DNA of 64,000 bases from Massilia sp. PDC64 (GTDB taxonomy: Bacteria > Pseudomonadota > Gammaproteobacteria > Burkholderiales > Burkholderiaceae_D): positions 62,001 to 126,000 of the forward strand of contig NZ_FMZS01000006.1 of the NCBI RefSeq assembly GCF_900101265.1. The letters are read 5' to 3'. Of this stretch, positions 31,670 through 40,543 are shown piece by piece; position 1 is the first letter of the stretch; each line of letters opens with the position of its first letter. Position numbers and translations under genes: made by a program. Under the pieces are notes generated by a model. The model worked only from the letters and a program-made list of their open reading frames with translations, was not told where the DNA came from and ran no database searches.

Positions 31670-33379
31670 TCAGCTCAGCTTCTCCGCCAAATCCTGCGCC
31701 AGCCCGCACATCGTGAGCGTCGGATTCCACGACCCCGAAGTCGGAAACAACCCACCCCCGGTGACATAGACATTCCTGACCCCATGCGGCCGATAATCCA
31801 GCCCGACGACGGACGTGGCCGGATCCTCCCCGATCCACAACGACGACGCCTCGTGCACGATGATCGGCAGGCGGATCTGCTGCTTGCCCGGCCTGCGTCC
31901 CTGCCAGAAGCCCTGTTCCGGCGTGCCGCCTTCGATCCAGTATTCGATCTCGGGCGTCGCGCCGCTGCCCCGGCTCACCAGGGCGGCGATGGTCTGGTAC
32001 GTGGCTTCGTCGAGCACGTCCCACAGGTGCTGTTCGCGCGGGCCGGCCTGCAGTTGCACGGTGATGTTCGTCGTCGGGTCGAGGCCGCCGTTCGGGCGGA
32101 TCCAGTTGTCGGGGTTGTTTTCGCCGACCTCGCCCAGCGTTGCGCACACGAACACGACGTAGTCTTCCGACCCGGCCAGCTGCGCCATCGATGCGACGGC
32201 CGCGGCGTCCGGGGCCTCGTACGCAATGGTGGCGGCGTCGCGGGCCGGGTCGCTGGATGCGAAGGCGCTCACCTGCACGTGGTATTGCAGGCCCTGCTCG
32301 TCTTTCCCGTGCAGGTAGTGCGCGCCCAGTTCCAGCGCGGACAGGTCCTTGAACGCCGACCGTCTGACGCGCGCGATCACGTGCGACATGAAGTGGCCCG
32401 TGTAGCGCTTGCCGATGTTCGGCAACTGGTCGCCGAAGGAGTTCATCAGCAGGGTCGCCGGCGGGATCGTGCCCATCGCCAGCACGATGCGCGCATTGCC
32501 CACGCTCAGGGGGCCGCGGCTCGTCTCGAGCGCCGTGACGGTACCCTGGCCATCGTGCAGCAACTGCTTCACGATGCACTGGTCGACGAGCGCCAGTTCC
32601 TGGCCGTGGCCCTGGTCCGCGAGGGCCTGCTGGCGCTGCTGCAGGCCGAGCAGGGTGCCGACGGTCGAGTACTTGTAGAACTTCACGTCCTGCCATTCGC
32701 TGTGGCCGACGGCCATCGGTGCCGGGAACGCGCCTTCGGCCGACGGGACGAAGCGCTTGAAGTTCTCGCGCAGGTTCGTGTCGAGCTGGCGCTGCAGGCT
32801 GCCGTAGACGGTGTCGTCGATGCGGTCCGCGGTCGTCACGTGCAGGAAGGCGCGGGCCCCAATCCAGAAGCCCGGCTGCCGCGTGACGTCGACGAGCGCC
32901 TGCGGCCAGTCGCGCATCAGGTCCGGTTCCGGGGCCGGGCACCATGCACTCCAGTAGGTCGAGCGGCCGCCCAGCACGGGGATGTAACCGGCCTGGAAGA
33001 ACTTCGAGCCGGCCGTCGCCATCGCCGTGCTGCGCGTCCACGGGTACGTCGTGCAGGGCGAGCTGGTGGCCTGGAAGGCCATCGGCAGCATCTGGTAATG
33101 CACGGGCAGCCAGTAGCCGCCGCGCTCCAGCACGAGGATGCGCGCCTGGGGATTGCGTGCCAGCGCGCGGTCGATAAAGGCGACGGCGGTGGGTCCCGTG
33201 CCGATGACGATGAAGTCGTAGGCGGTCGCTTGCGCCTGCGCCCAGTCGGTCGTGAAGAAGGCGCTGTGCGCGATGCGGTCGGCGTCCGCCGTCTGCGGGC
33301 CCGGCACCGGGTAGCCTTCGTTGATCCCGGACGGCATGGCGCCCGCTTTCGTGTAGAAGCGTTTGTAGTTGGCTGACAT
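31670..33379 (-). CDS. GMC-family FAD oxidoreductase
   Basis: A 569-residue flavoprotein of the glucose-methanol-choline type. The FAD dinucleotide fold is at FIVIGTGPTAVAFID (56-70), and the C-terminal GMC block reads VYVTGGGLFPTSGSWNPTLT. An aromatic- and Pro-rich stretch after the FAD site (YPWTRSTAMATAGSKF) covers the usual FAD-attachment region. Substrate is probably an alcohol or sugar; no small subunit is present. No Tat or Sec signal is clear. The start ATG 33379 is 11 bases after the haem-protein gene, so electrons may pass to that c-type haem protein. The frame further upstream (to 33580) overlaps that gene. Confidence 0.85.
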   Translation of the reverse strand: MSANYKRFYTKAGAMPSGINEGYPVPGPQTADADRIAHSAFFTTDWAQAQATAYDFIVIGTGPTAVAFIDRALARNPQARILVLERGGYWLPVHYQMLPMAFQATSSPCTTYPWTRSTAMATAGSKFFQAGYIPVLGGRSTYWSAWCPAPEPDLMRDWPQALVDVTRQPGFWIGARAFLHVTTADRIDDTVYGSLQRQLDTNLRENFKRFVPSAEGAFPAPMAVGHSEWQDVKFYKYSTVGTLLGLQQRQQALADQGHGQELALVDQCIVKQLLHDGQGTVTALETSRGPLSVGNARIVLAMGTIPPATLLMNSFGDQLPNIGKRYTGHFMSHVIARVRRSAFKDLSALELGAHYLHGKDEQGLQYHVQVSAFASSDPARDAATIAYEAPDAAAVASMAQLAGSEDYVVFVCATLGEVGENNPDNWIRPNGGLDPTTNITVQLQAGPREQHLWDVLDEATYQTIAALVSRGSGATPEIEYWIEGGTPEQGFWQGRRPGKQQIRLPIIVHEASSLWIGEDPATSVVGLDYRPHGVRNVYVTGGGLFPTSGSWNPTLTMCGLAQDLAEKLS

Positions 33380-33390
33380 AGGGCGTCCTC

Positions 33391-34815
33391 TTATTTGCCG
33401 GTGCGCGGCGCGAGCGGCTTGCCGCGCAGGTCGAAACCGGCGAGACGGTGCGCCTTGCCGGTCGTCGCGGTGGACCACAGCGGGAGGGATTTGAAGGTCA
33501 GCACCATGTCGAAGTCGGCGGCGACGCTGCCGGTGTCCATCGGCACGTTGCCCTTGCGGTTCTGGAACCATTTCAGCCATTCCACCGAACCGGGGGCCGG
33601 CGACAAGAAGGCGGTATCGCTACCCTGGGCCGGTATGGGGGCTTTCTTGTCCTTGGTCGACAGCGAGGGCAGCAGCCAGTGCGGCATGTCGTTGGCCTTC
33701 ACGTTCCACTGGGCGGTGCTGTGGCAGCCCATGCACGAGGAGTCCTGCGCATTCTTCACGATCTTCTGCTGGCCGCTTGCATCCTTGTAGGCGATGTCGT
33801 TCATGGCGCCGTCGTTCGGACCGGACAGGCGGTTGCCCCAGCCGAGCGTAGCGCTGCCATACGCGGGCGCGGCCGGGTTGTTCCAGTTCTGCAGCAGGGG
33901 CGCGGCCGGGTTGACCGTGCTGTTGGCCTGCGGGTCGTTACCCCATTGCGCGCCGAGCACGATCATCTGGTCCCAGATGCCGTTCGGGCCGGGCTTGGCA
34001 TTCTTGTCGTACACGAGTGTCGTGAAGACCCAGCCCGTATCCGGGGCGGACTGGCTGTCCTTGACGATGATGTCGAACTGCATGAGGTACGTGTTCGTCA
34101 CCTTCGGCGGCGGGGCGTCGTCGGGGTTGGGGTTGGCGGTGGCGTTGGTCGAGATGTACAGCGGCCAGACCTGGGTGCCGGCCATCACGGGCCACACATC
34201 CGGTCCCGCGGTGACGAATGCGGCCTTGATGATCAGCGAGCCTTCCGCGAACTGGGTGCTGGTGGGCGTGATGTTCGGCTTCATGCCGCCACCCGCCGTC
34301 CAGACGTGGTTCAGCGTCTGGGCCGCGACCTTGTCGTAGTAGGTCAGCACGTACGTCGTGATCGGCCGCTTCAGGCCGCTGGCCACGAACAGCGAGGCGT
34401 CCAGCGGGTTCGTGCCGACGTACATGCCGTGGATGGCTTCGCGTCCGCCGTACTTGAGGGCCGGTTGGGAGCTGCCCAGCCACGGTTCGTTGTACCAGCC
34501 GCGTGCGGCCGCGTCCCAGTGCGTGTAGTCGAACAGCAGGGTCTGCATATCCTTGCCGACCGCTTCCTTCAGCGCCTGGGCGTACACGCTCGCGTTCTGG
34601 ACCGTGATCTGCCCGTTCCGGATGGCGTCGCGCCAGGGCATGGCCGGTGTCGCGGCCTTGGCGGGGTACGCGTGGCTGAGCTTGAACAGCGGGCCGGTAT
34701 ACTGACTGGACGGCGGCAGCGCGCCGTTGTTGTCCGCATACGGTGTCGCGGCCGGTGCGGCCGTCGCGGCCAGCGGGATCAGGCACAGGCCAATGGCGAA
34801 GTATCCGAGTTTCAT
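33391..34815 (-). CDS. Secreted c-type haem protein partnered with the GMC oxidoreductase
   Basis: A 474-residue protein with a Sec signal peptide (MKLGYFAIGLCLIPLAATAAPA) and a single haem-attachment motif CMGCH (361-365), so it is a periplasmic monohaem cytochrome c-like protein. The large N-terminal part has Trp-rich beta segments of unknown fold. It is the first gene of a two-gene operon with the GMC enzyme, which suggests it accepts electrons from it or is its localisation partner. ATG 34815 follows AGGGGA on the minus strand; an upstream extension to 34935 lies in the promoter region. I do not recognise a named family. Confidence 0.75.
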   Translation of the reverse strand: MKLGYFAIGLCLIPLAATAAPAATPYADNNGALPPSSQYTGPLFKLSHAYPAKAATPAMPWRDAIRNGQITVQNASVYAQALKEAVGKDMQTLLFDYTHWDAAARGWYNEPWLGSSQPALKYGGREAIHGMYVGTNPLDASLFVASGLKRPITTYVLTYYDKVAAQTLNHVWTAGGGMKPNITPTSTQFAEGSLIIKAAFVTAGPDVWPVMAGTQVWPLYISTNATANPNPDDAPPPKVTNTYLMQFDIIVKDSQSAPDTGWVFTTLVYDKNAKPGPNGIWDQMIVLGAQWGNDPQANSTVNPAAPLLQNWNNPAAPAYGSATLGWGNRLSGPNDGAMNDIAYKDASGQQKIVKNAQDSSCMGCHSTAQWNVKANDMPHWLLPSLSTKDKKAPIPAQGSDTAFLSPAPGSVEWLKWFQNRKGNVPMDTGSVAADFDMVLTFKSLPLWSTATTGKAHRLAGFDLRGKPLAPRTGK

Positions 34816-34930
34816 GCGATGCGTCCCCTTTCGTCGGTGGTTTGATTGCTCTTGGAAACTAACGCGCCGGAAATATCGCAACGTTGAAGAAGCGCAAGGA
34901 TTCCAATAATCAACACTGACGATCGCCATT

Positions 34931-34976
34931 GCCATGCCGGCCGCATGCAGTTAAGTGCTGCGGGGCATGGCTTTTT
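34931..34976. terminator. Inverted repeat with T-run between PAP2 and haem-protein genes
   Basis: GCCATGCC (34931-34938) pairs with GGCATGGC (34964-34971), followed on the plus strand by five T residues. No plus-strand gene leads into it, so it may end antisense transcription or act weakly for the minus-strand phosphatase gene. Confidence 0.35.
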
Positions 34977-34990
34977 GCCATCATGCTGTG

Positions 34991-36949
34991 CTATTTGCTC
35001 AAACGCAGCTGCAGACTCGTGTCGGTGTAGGTCGGGGTCGCGGTGAAACCGTCGACGGCGATGGTGTCGAACTTGCCTTTCAGGCTTGTGGCGGTAATCA
35101 CCGTCAGCGTGTCGCCAGCGGCCGGCTTGTAGCCGTCCAGGAACTTGACCCGCAGCGTGCCGCCGGCGATCGTCGCGGTGCCGCTGACGTTGACGCGTCC
35201 CTGCTGGCCGGCACCCAGGCGCAGTTCGAGCGTTGCACCGGCGAGCTGCGTGTATTTGCCGCCCACGACCAGCGCAGCCGGCGCGTTGCTGACCACGGTA
35301 CCGCCGCCGGCGACGTAGACATCGCCGTTGCCGAACGCTTTGGCCGACAGCGCCTCGAGCGTTCCCCCTTCGACCTGGGTGCCGCCGGTCCAGCTGTTCT
35401 GGCCGCCCAGCTTGAGCGTGCCGCTACCCTGCTTGACCAGCTTGCCGCTGCCGGCGATGTCGTTGCGCCAGCGGTCGACTGCGTTGAAGCCGCCATTGCT
35501 CGCATCCATGTTCACGATCACGTTACCGGTGAAGGCGCCATAGCCTTCGGCCGCGGCGAACAGATTCAGGCGGCCCCAACCTTCAGGATCGTCCAGGACC
35601 GGGTAACCGGAAGCGATCGCCGTGGTTTTCAGCACGACGCGGCGCTGCGCATCGGTCAGGTAAGGCAGCCGTGTCTCGAGCAGCACTTCGGCGCCCTTCG
35701 GCACCACGGCCGGCAGGTTCGTGGGCCCGGTCTGCGGCAGGTTGTAGGTCATGCGCCGCACGTAGTTGGCACGACTGGTGGCGTAGTCGGCGAAACGGTC
35801 GTTGGCGGCGGTGCCCGACACCGCGTAGGCCGCAAAGGTCGCCGGTGTGGTGCCGGTCAGCTTCATGAGAGTCGCATGGGCCTGGGCCACGGCAGCGGAG
35901 CGGACGGTGGCACCGGCGGCGATCAGATTGGCGGCAGCCACGGCCTGCGCCTGTACCCGGCCACTGATGACGTCCAGCGGCGAATGCATGCCGGCCAGAA
36001 TGCGGCTTTCGCCCAGTTCCAGGCCGCGGCCGACCAGTTCCTGGTAGCGCTCGGGCAGCACGTAAGCCATGGCGACGGCATTGCGGGTCGCTTCGGCCGC
36101 GTGGCCGCTGGTGAACCCGCCGTCGGTGCTCGGGGTCGTACTCTTGGCCGGCTCGAGTTGCGGCACGACCTTCACCGCGCTGCTCCAGCGGTAGGGGCGC
36201 GCATATTTGTAGAAACGCTTGGCGGGCTCGGTCGAGCCATTGTTGCCCATCGAGTTGATCAGGTCGACGACCTTGCCGAAGTCGGCATTGGCGTCGCCGC
36301 CGACGCCGTTGTTGTTGCCGCCATCATCGTATTTGACGGTGGTGGCATCCGGCGGCATGTCGGTGATCGTGGTGGTCTGGCGCGTGGCCGTGCGCCAGGC
36401 ACTGGTCAGCGGACCCATGCCTTCGGTCACGCTGTAGCCCTTGTTGCGGCGATCGTCCAGGTAAGCCTGCAGGGTTTGCTCGGCCGTGCGATTGGCGGTG
36501 GCTTTGATCACGTAGTCGATATTCGCGTTGTGAACGGCCGCGTTGACAATGGTGCCGCCATTGGTGCCGTCGTTGGGCAGGCCGGTCCAGGTCGAGGCGA
36601 CCACTGCGGGGAAGCCATCCACGGCGGGCGCGGTGACGCCGGCATCGACGATCTCGGTCAAGGGTTTCCAGATGTCGAGCATGCCGCCGAGTACGCGCAC
36701 ACCGGCGTTGGTCGCCAGGGTCGCATAACGGGCGTCGCCACGCTGGTTGGTGGCGGCCGTATCGACGAAGGCCAGCGCGGACGGTACCGGTGCCGTGTCG
36801 GGCGCACCCTGGTCGGCGGGGGCGGCCGGAATGACGAGTACGGCGTCGGCCTTGTCGTCGCGATCCGAGCCGCCGCAGGCTGTCAGTGCGAGCATGGTGC
36901 CGGCAGCGATGGCGAGAGGAAGGCGGCTCAGCGGGTTGGGGTGGTGCAT
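34991..36949 (-). CDS. Lipoprotein acid phosphatase (PAP2 superfamily) with autotransporter-type beta repeat
   Basis: A 652-residue lipoprotein (lipobox LTAC, Cys25). PAP2/class A acid phosphatase motifs are complete: KRFYKYARP (244-252), FTSGH (279-283) and SRILAGMHSPLD (315-326). From about 500 there is an autotransporter-associated beta-strand repeat (GSGKLVKQGSGTLKL, then GGTQVEGGTLEAL) and a beta-rich tail, but no C-terminal membrane barrel, so the beta-helix part may serve as a spacer or anchor. It should release phosphate from organic esters at the cell surface. A Pho box with a well-placed -10 (36993-37026) lies 60 bases upstream. ATG 36949 is preceded by AAGGA. Confidence 0.88.
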   Translation of the reverse strand: MHHPNPLSRLPLAIAAGTMLALTACGGSDRDDKADAVLVIPAAPADQGAPDTAPVPSALAFVDTAATNQRGDARYATLATNAGVRVLGGMLDIWKPLTEIVDAGVTAPAVDGFPAVVASTWTGLPNDGTNGGTIVNAAVHNANIDYVIKATANRTAEQTLQAYLDDRRNKGYSVTEGMGPLTSAWRTATRQTTTITDMPPDATTVKYDDGGNNNGVGGDANADFGKVVDLINSMGNNGSTEPAKRFYKYARPYRWSSAVKVVPQLEPAKSTTPSTDGGFTSGHAAEATRNAVAMAYVLPERYQELVGRGLELGESRILAGMHSPLDVISGRVQAQAVAAANLIAAGATVRSAAVAQAHATLMKLTGTTPATFAAYAVSGTAANDRFADYATSRANYVRRMTYNLPQTGPTNLPAVVPKGAEVLLETRLPYLTDAQRRVVLKTTAIASGYPVLDDPEGWGRLNLFAAAEGYGAFTGNVIVNMDASNGGFNAVDRWRNDIAGSGKLVKQGSGTLKLGGQNSWTGGTQVEGGTLEALSAKAFGNGDVYVAGGGTVVSNAPAALVVGGKYTQLAGATLELRLGAGQQGRVNVSGTATIAGGTLRVKFLDGYKPAAGDTLTVITATSLKGKFDTIAVDGFTATPTYTDTSLQLRLSK

Positions 36950-36992
36950 GCGAAATCCTTCAAGGTGTTGTCAAAGCGGAAAAACCGGTCGC

Positions 36993-37026
36993 ATGATATG
37001 AGCGCCTGATGACGGCTTAATGACGG
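36993..37026 (-). promoter_or_regulatory. Pho box and -10 element in the divergent phosphatase promoter
   Basis: On the minus strand, two identical 7-base repeats CCGTCAT separated by TAAG (37009-37026) match the PhoB binding arrangement of 7-4-7. Ten bases further downstream comes TATCAT (36993-36998), the spacing known for PhoB-activated promoters, in which the Pho box replaces the -35. This predicts induction of the PAP2 phosphatase, and perhaps of the divergent PhoX-like gene, under phosphate starvation. Confidence 0.75.
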
Positions 37027-37105
37027 ACAATTCTTGTAATTAGGGTGAAATATTTGTCAACTAACCTCCGGGGCATTCCTTTTGTGAACCCTGGAGAGTT
37101 GACGC

Positions 37106-39085
37106 ATGAACCCGAATCCCGACCTGTCCCGCCGCCGCCTGCTCCGCCTGATGGGCGCCACCCCGATGCTGCCGCTGGGCGCCGGCGGCATGGCCGCCCT
37201 GCTGGCCGGCTGCGGCGGCGGCAGCGATAACGACACGCCGGCGACCACCGCGCCGACGCCGGCCGTGACCCTCGCCAGCGTGTCGTTCGGGTCGATGACG
37301 GCACCGACGCTGGCCGCCGCCGCCGCGATGGCGACGACGTCCGTCGGCTCGACGATGACGGTCAACTTCAGCGACAGCAGCAAGCTCGATTTCAAGCTGT
37401 CGTACCAGCCGTTCTTCATCACGGGCGACATGGTCCCGAACGGCAGCGGCGGCACCATCCTCGCCGGCGGCTACTACGACATCAACAACAAGCCGATCAT
37501 CGACACCACCGTCGCCGGCAAGGAGCGCCAGTTCTTCTCGGACTCGCCGGACGGCACGTCGCTGCTGACGGTGCCGAACGCGAACGTGGCCGGCGTGAAG
37601 GGCAATCCCGTGTTCGCCGTCGTGCAGTTCGAGTACACGACGTGGGCGCAGGACGGCAAGACGGACATGTACGGCCGCCTGCCGTCGCCGATCGCCGTGC
37701 TGACCCTCGACCAGGACAAGACCACCGGCAAGCTGACGCTCGTGAAGTACCACAACGTCGACACCTCGAGCGTGAACGGCCTGTGGATCACGTGCGGCGC
37801 CAGCCTGTCGCCGTGGGGCACGCACCTGTCGAGCGAGGAGTACGAGCCGAACGCCTACCTCGCATCGACCGACGCGCAATTCAAGGCCTTCAGCAAGAAC
37901 CTGTACGGCGACGAGACGAAAGCGAACCCGTACAACTACGGCCACCTGCCGGAAGTGACCGTCAACCCGGACGGCACCGCGTCGATCAAGAAGCACTACT
38001 GCCTGGGCCGCATCTCGCACGAGCTGGTGCAGGTGATGCCGGACAACCGCACCGTGATCATGGGCGACGACGCCACCAACAGCGGCTACTTCGTGTTCGT
38101 GGCCGACAAGGAGAAGGACCTGTCCGCCGGCACGCTGTACGTGGCCAAGGTCGGCGCCGGCTTCAATCTGGACCCTGCAGGCGCCGCCGCGCCGCTCACG
38201 TGGATCAAGCTGGGCTCCGCGACGAGCGCCGAGATCCGCTCGCTGGCCGCGTCGCTGAAGCCGGCCGACATCATGGACGTCAAGACGGCCGACCCGGCCG
38301 ACGCCACCTACACGAAGGTCACCGCGAACGGCCGCGTCGAGTGGATCAAGGTGAAGGCCGGCATGGAAAAGGCGGCCGCGTTCCTGGAGACGCACCGCTA
38401 CGCCGCCCTCGTCGGCGCGTCGATGGGCTTCACGAAGATGGAAGGCACCACCGTCAACATCAAGGACAAGATCGCCTATTCGGCCCTGCAGAACTGCCAG
38501 AGCTCGATGGTGGCCGGGAACGCGCTGAACGTGCCGGGCAACGGCATCTCGATCCCGAAAGCGCTGAACGCGGGCGCCGTCATGATGCTGAACCTGAAGG
38601 GCGGCCAGAAGGACACGGCCGGCAACGCCATCAACAGCGAGTGGATGCCGGCGGACACGAAGGCGCTGCTGGTCGGCGAGGACATCGCCGCCGACGCCCT
38701 CGGCAACACGGCGAACCCGGACAAGGTGGGCAACCCGGACAACCTGAAGTTCTCGGAAAAGATGCGCACGCTGTTCATCGGCGAGGACAGCAGCCAGCAC
38801 GTGAACAACTTCCTGTGGGCGTACAACGTCGACACGAAGCAGCTCTCGCGCCTGCTGTCGGTGCCGGCCGGCGGCGAGTCGACGGGCCTGCACGCCGTCG
38901 ACGACGTCAACGGCTGGACCTACATCATGAGCAACTTCCAGCACCCGGGCGACTGGGGTGGCATCCACGCCAACGTCAAGGGCACGCTGGATCCGCTCAT
39001 CAAGGCCAATTACAAGGACAAGTTCGGGGCGGCGGTCGGGTATCTGACCGGTGAGCTGGCGCAGTTCAAGCTGGCCAAGGCGTAA
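37106..39085 (+). CDS. PhoX-like alkaline phosphatase (DUF839), Tat-exported
   Basis: A 659-residue protein with a twin-arginine signal (SRRRLLRLMGA) followed by a lipobox-like LLAGCGG. The body is a DUF839/PhoX beta-propeller-like domain; conserved-looking segments include SPWGTHLSSEEYEPN, HYCLGRISHELVQVM, VIMGDDATNSGYF and LLVGEDIAAD. PhoX enzymes are Ca/Fe-dependent monoesterases active outside the cytoplasm. It is divergent from the PAP2 phosphatase and shares the promoter region with the Pho box at 36993-37026. ATG 37106 follows GGAGAG (37093-37098). PhoX itself is the nearest named relative, but the exact subfamily is not certain, so no symbol is given. Confidence 0.85.
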   Translation: MNPNPDLSRRRLLRLMGATPMLPLGAGGMAALLAGCGGGSDNDTPATTAPTPAVTLASVSFGSMTAPTLAAAAAMATTSVGSTMTVNFSDSSKLDFKLSYQPFFITGDMVPNGSGGTILAGGYYDINNKPIIDTTVAGKERQFFSDSPDGTSLLTVPNANVAGVKGNPVFAVVQFEYTTWAQDGKTDMYGRLPSPIAVLTLDQDKTTGKLTLVKYHNVDTSSVNGLWITCGASLSPWGTHLSSEEYEPNAYLASTDAQFKAFSKNLYGDETKANPYNYGHLPEVTVNPDGTASIKKHYCLGRISHELVQVMPDNRTVIMGDDATNSGYFVFVADKEKDLSAGTLYVAKVGAGFNLDPAGAAAPLTWIKLGSATSAEIRSLAASLKPADIMDVKTADPADATYTKVTANGRVEWIKVKAGMEKAAAFLETHRYAALVGASMGFTKMEGTTVNIKDKIAYSALQNCQSSMVAGNALNVPGNGISIPKALNAGAVMMLNLKGGQKDTAGNAINSEWMPADTKALLVGEDIAADALGNTANPDKVGNPDNLKFSEKMRTLFIGEDSSQHVNNFLWAYNVDTKQLSRLLSVPAGGESTGLHAVDDVNGWTYIMSNFQHPGDWGGIHANVKGTLDPLIKANYKDKFGAAVGYLTGELAQFKLAKA

Positions 39086-39094
39086 CGGGAACGC

Positions 39095-39157
39095 GTGGGC
39101 TCGGAGAGCCCACCCTACGAAACATTTGTGGCCGTAGGGTGGGCACCCCGTGCCCAC
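39095..39157. repeat. REP-like double palindrome between convergent genes
   Basis: GCCCACCCTACG (39108-39119) and CGTAGGGTGGGC (39133-39144) are exact inverted copies, and each arm also folds on itself: GTGGGC/GCCCAC at 39095-39113 and GTGGGC/GCCCAC at 39140-39157. Such GTAGGGTGGGCAC-type extragenic palindromes look like a dispersed repeat; it may act as a two-way terminator between the PhoX-like gene and thiE. Confidence 0.65.
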
Positions 39158-39162
39158 CAATC

Positions 39163-39768
39163 TCAGAACAGCGCCACGAATTCCCGCGCCGCCGAATACG
39201 GATCCGGCGCCTGCACCACGCTGCTGATCGCCGCGACCATATCGGCCCCGCGCGCCACGAGCGGCCGCGCGTTCGCGGCCGTCATCCCGCCGATCACCAC
39301 CACCGGCATGCACAGGCTGGCCTTGGCCTGCAGGACGATGTCCGGCGGCGTCGTCACCGCATACTTCTTCACGAGCGACGGATAGAACCCGCCGAACGCG
39401 ACATAGCTCGCGCCCGCGCTCTGTGCCTGGCGCGCCAGTTCCAGGTCGCCGTAGCACGACGCGCCCACGATCTTGTCCGGACCGAGGAGGCCGCGCACGG
39501 CCGCGAGCGGCGCATCCTGGCCACCTACGTGGATGCCGTCCGCATCGAGGTCCATGCATAGCTGGACATGATCGTTGACGACGAACGGCCGGTCGTGGCG
39601 GCGGCACAGCGCGAGCAGGGCGGATGCCTGTTCGCGGCGCAGATCCGGTCCCGCATCCTTGTGACGGTACTGGATCAGCGCGGCGCCGGCGCGCAGCGCC
39701 TGCGCCGTCACGTCCAGCAGCCGGTCGGTGTCGTCCCAGTTCGGGGTCACCAGGTACAAACCTCGCAT
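39163..39768 (-). CDS. thiE: Thiamine-phosphate synthase
   Basis: This 201-residue TIM-barrel enzyme couples HMP pyrophosphate with the thiazole phosphate to give thiamine phosphate. Family residues are visible in QYRHKD, FVVNDHVQLCMDLDADGIHVGGQD and VVVIGGM (in GGMTAANA). It is the last gene of thiCSGDE, 10 bases after thiD, with GGAG before ATG 39768. Upstream frame extension to 40029 overlaps thiD and is rejected. The end lies next to the REP-like palindrome. Confidence 0.95.
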   Translation of the reverse strand: MRGLYLVTPNWDDTDRLLDVTAQALRAGAALIQYRHKDAGPDLRREQASALLALCRRHDRPFVVNDHVQLCMDLDADGIHVGGQDAPLAAVRGLLGPDKIVGASCYGDLELARQAQSAGASYVAFGGFYPSLVKKYAVTTPPDIVLQAKASLCMPVVVIGGMTAANARPLVARGADMVAAISSVVQAPDPYSAAREFVALF

Positions 39769-39778
39769 GTTCTGTCTC

Positions 39779-40543
39779 CTATGGATGGATGCGGCGCGGG
39801 ATGCGCTGGCCCGGCGCGATCGCGTACGCGTGCGCGAGCGTCCGGTCGCAGTAGCGCTGGCCCAGTTCGAGCGCCTGCGCCATCGTGTCGCCCAGCGCCA
39901 GGCGGGCCGCGATGCTCGACGCGAGCGTACAGCCGCTGCCGTGGAATTCGCCGCGCAGCCGTGGCCAGCGCCATTCGCGCGAACCGGCGGCGGAAAGCCA
40001 GCGGTTGACGACATCGACGTCGTCGGCATGCCCGCCCGTGACCAGTACGTGGGGGCAGGGCAGGTCGGCGCCCGTCGTGGCGATGCCCAGCGCCGCCGCC
40101 TCCGGCAGATTCGGCACGACGAGCGTCGTCACGGCCAGCAGCGGCGCCAGCGCGGCCAGCGCGTCGCCTCTGGCCAGGCTGTCGCCGCGGCCGCTGGCCA
40201 GCACCGGGTCGAGCACGACCGGCAGTCCCGGCGTGCGCGCGCGCAGCATGCGCACGATACCGGCGATCGCGTCCGCGTTCGTCCGGTTGCCCGGGATGCC
40301 GATCTTGACCGCGCGGATCGGCATCGTGTCCGCCAGCACGGCGGCCTGGCGCAGCAGCAGGCCCGCGTCGACGGGCACCACTTCGCGCACGGCGTTGTTG
40401 TCCTGGACCGTCAGCGCCGTCACAAGCGGCAGCGCGTGCACACCTTGGGCCGAGATCGCTTCGATGTCGGCCTGGATGCCGGCGCCGCCCGACGGATCGA
40501 GGCCGGCGCATACGAGGACGCAGGGCCGCGTGGCAGTCTCCAT
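39779..40543 (-). CDS. thiD: Hydroxymethylpyrimidine/phosphomethylpyrimidine kinase
   Basis: This 254-residue ribokinase-fold enzyme phosphorylates HMP and HMP-phosphate with ATP for thiamine synthesis. It has the N-terminal substrate block GLDPSGGAGIQAD and the C-terminal anion-hole block FHGSGCTLASSIAA. The ATG at 40543 shares its first base with the last base of the thiG stop (TGATG), showing translational coupling. The length is slightly below the usual 265 residues. Longer upstream frame is a shadow of thiG. Confidence 0.95.
   Translation of the reverse strand: METATRPCVLVCAGLDPSGGAGIQADIEAISAQGVHALPLVTALTVQDNNAVREVVPVDAGLLLRQAAVLADTMPIRAVKIGIPGNRTNADAIAGIVRMLRARTPGLPVVLDPVLASGRGDSLARGDALAALAPLLAVTTLVVPNLPEAAALGIATTGADLPCPHVLVTGGHADDVDVVNRWLSAAGSREWRWPRLRGEFHGSGCTLASSIAARLALGDTMAQALELGQRYCDRTLAHAYAIAPGQRIPRRIHP

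Noticed and set aside
36998..37004. A third Pho-box-like repeat CGCTCAT at 11-base spacing
   Set aside because: It matches less well and overlaps the TATCAT -10; the two perfect repeats explain the promoter.
37061..39607. An 848-codon minus-strand frame opposite the PhoX-like gene
   Set aside because: No domain and His/Val/Arg-rich composition; the opposite strand has a Tat signal and phosphatase motifs.
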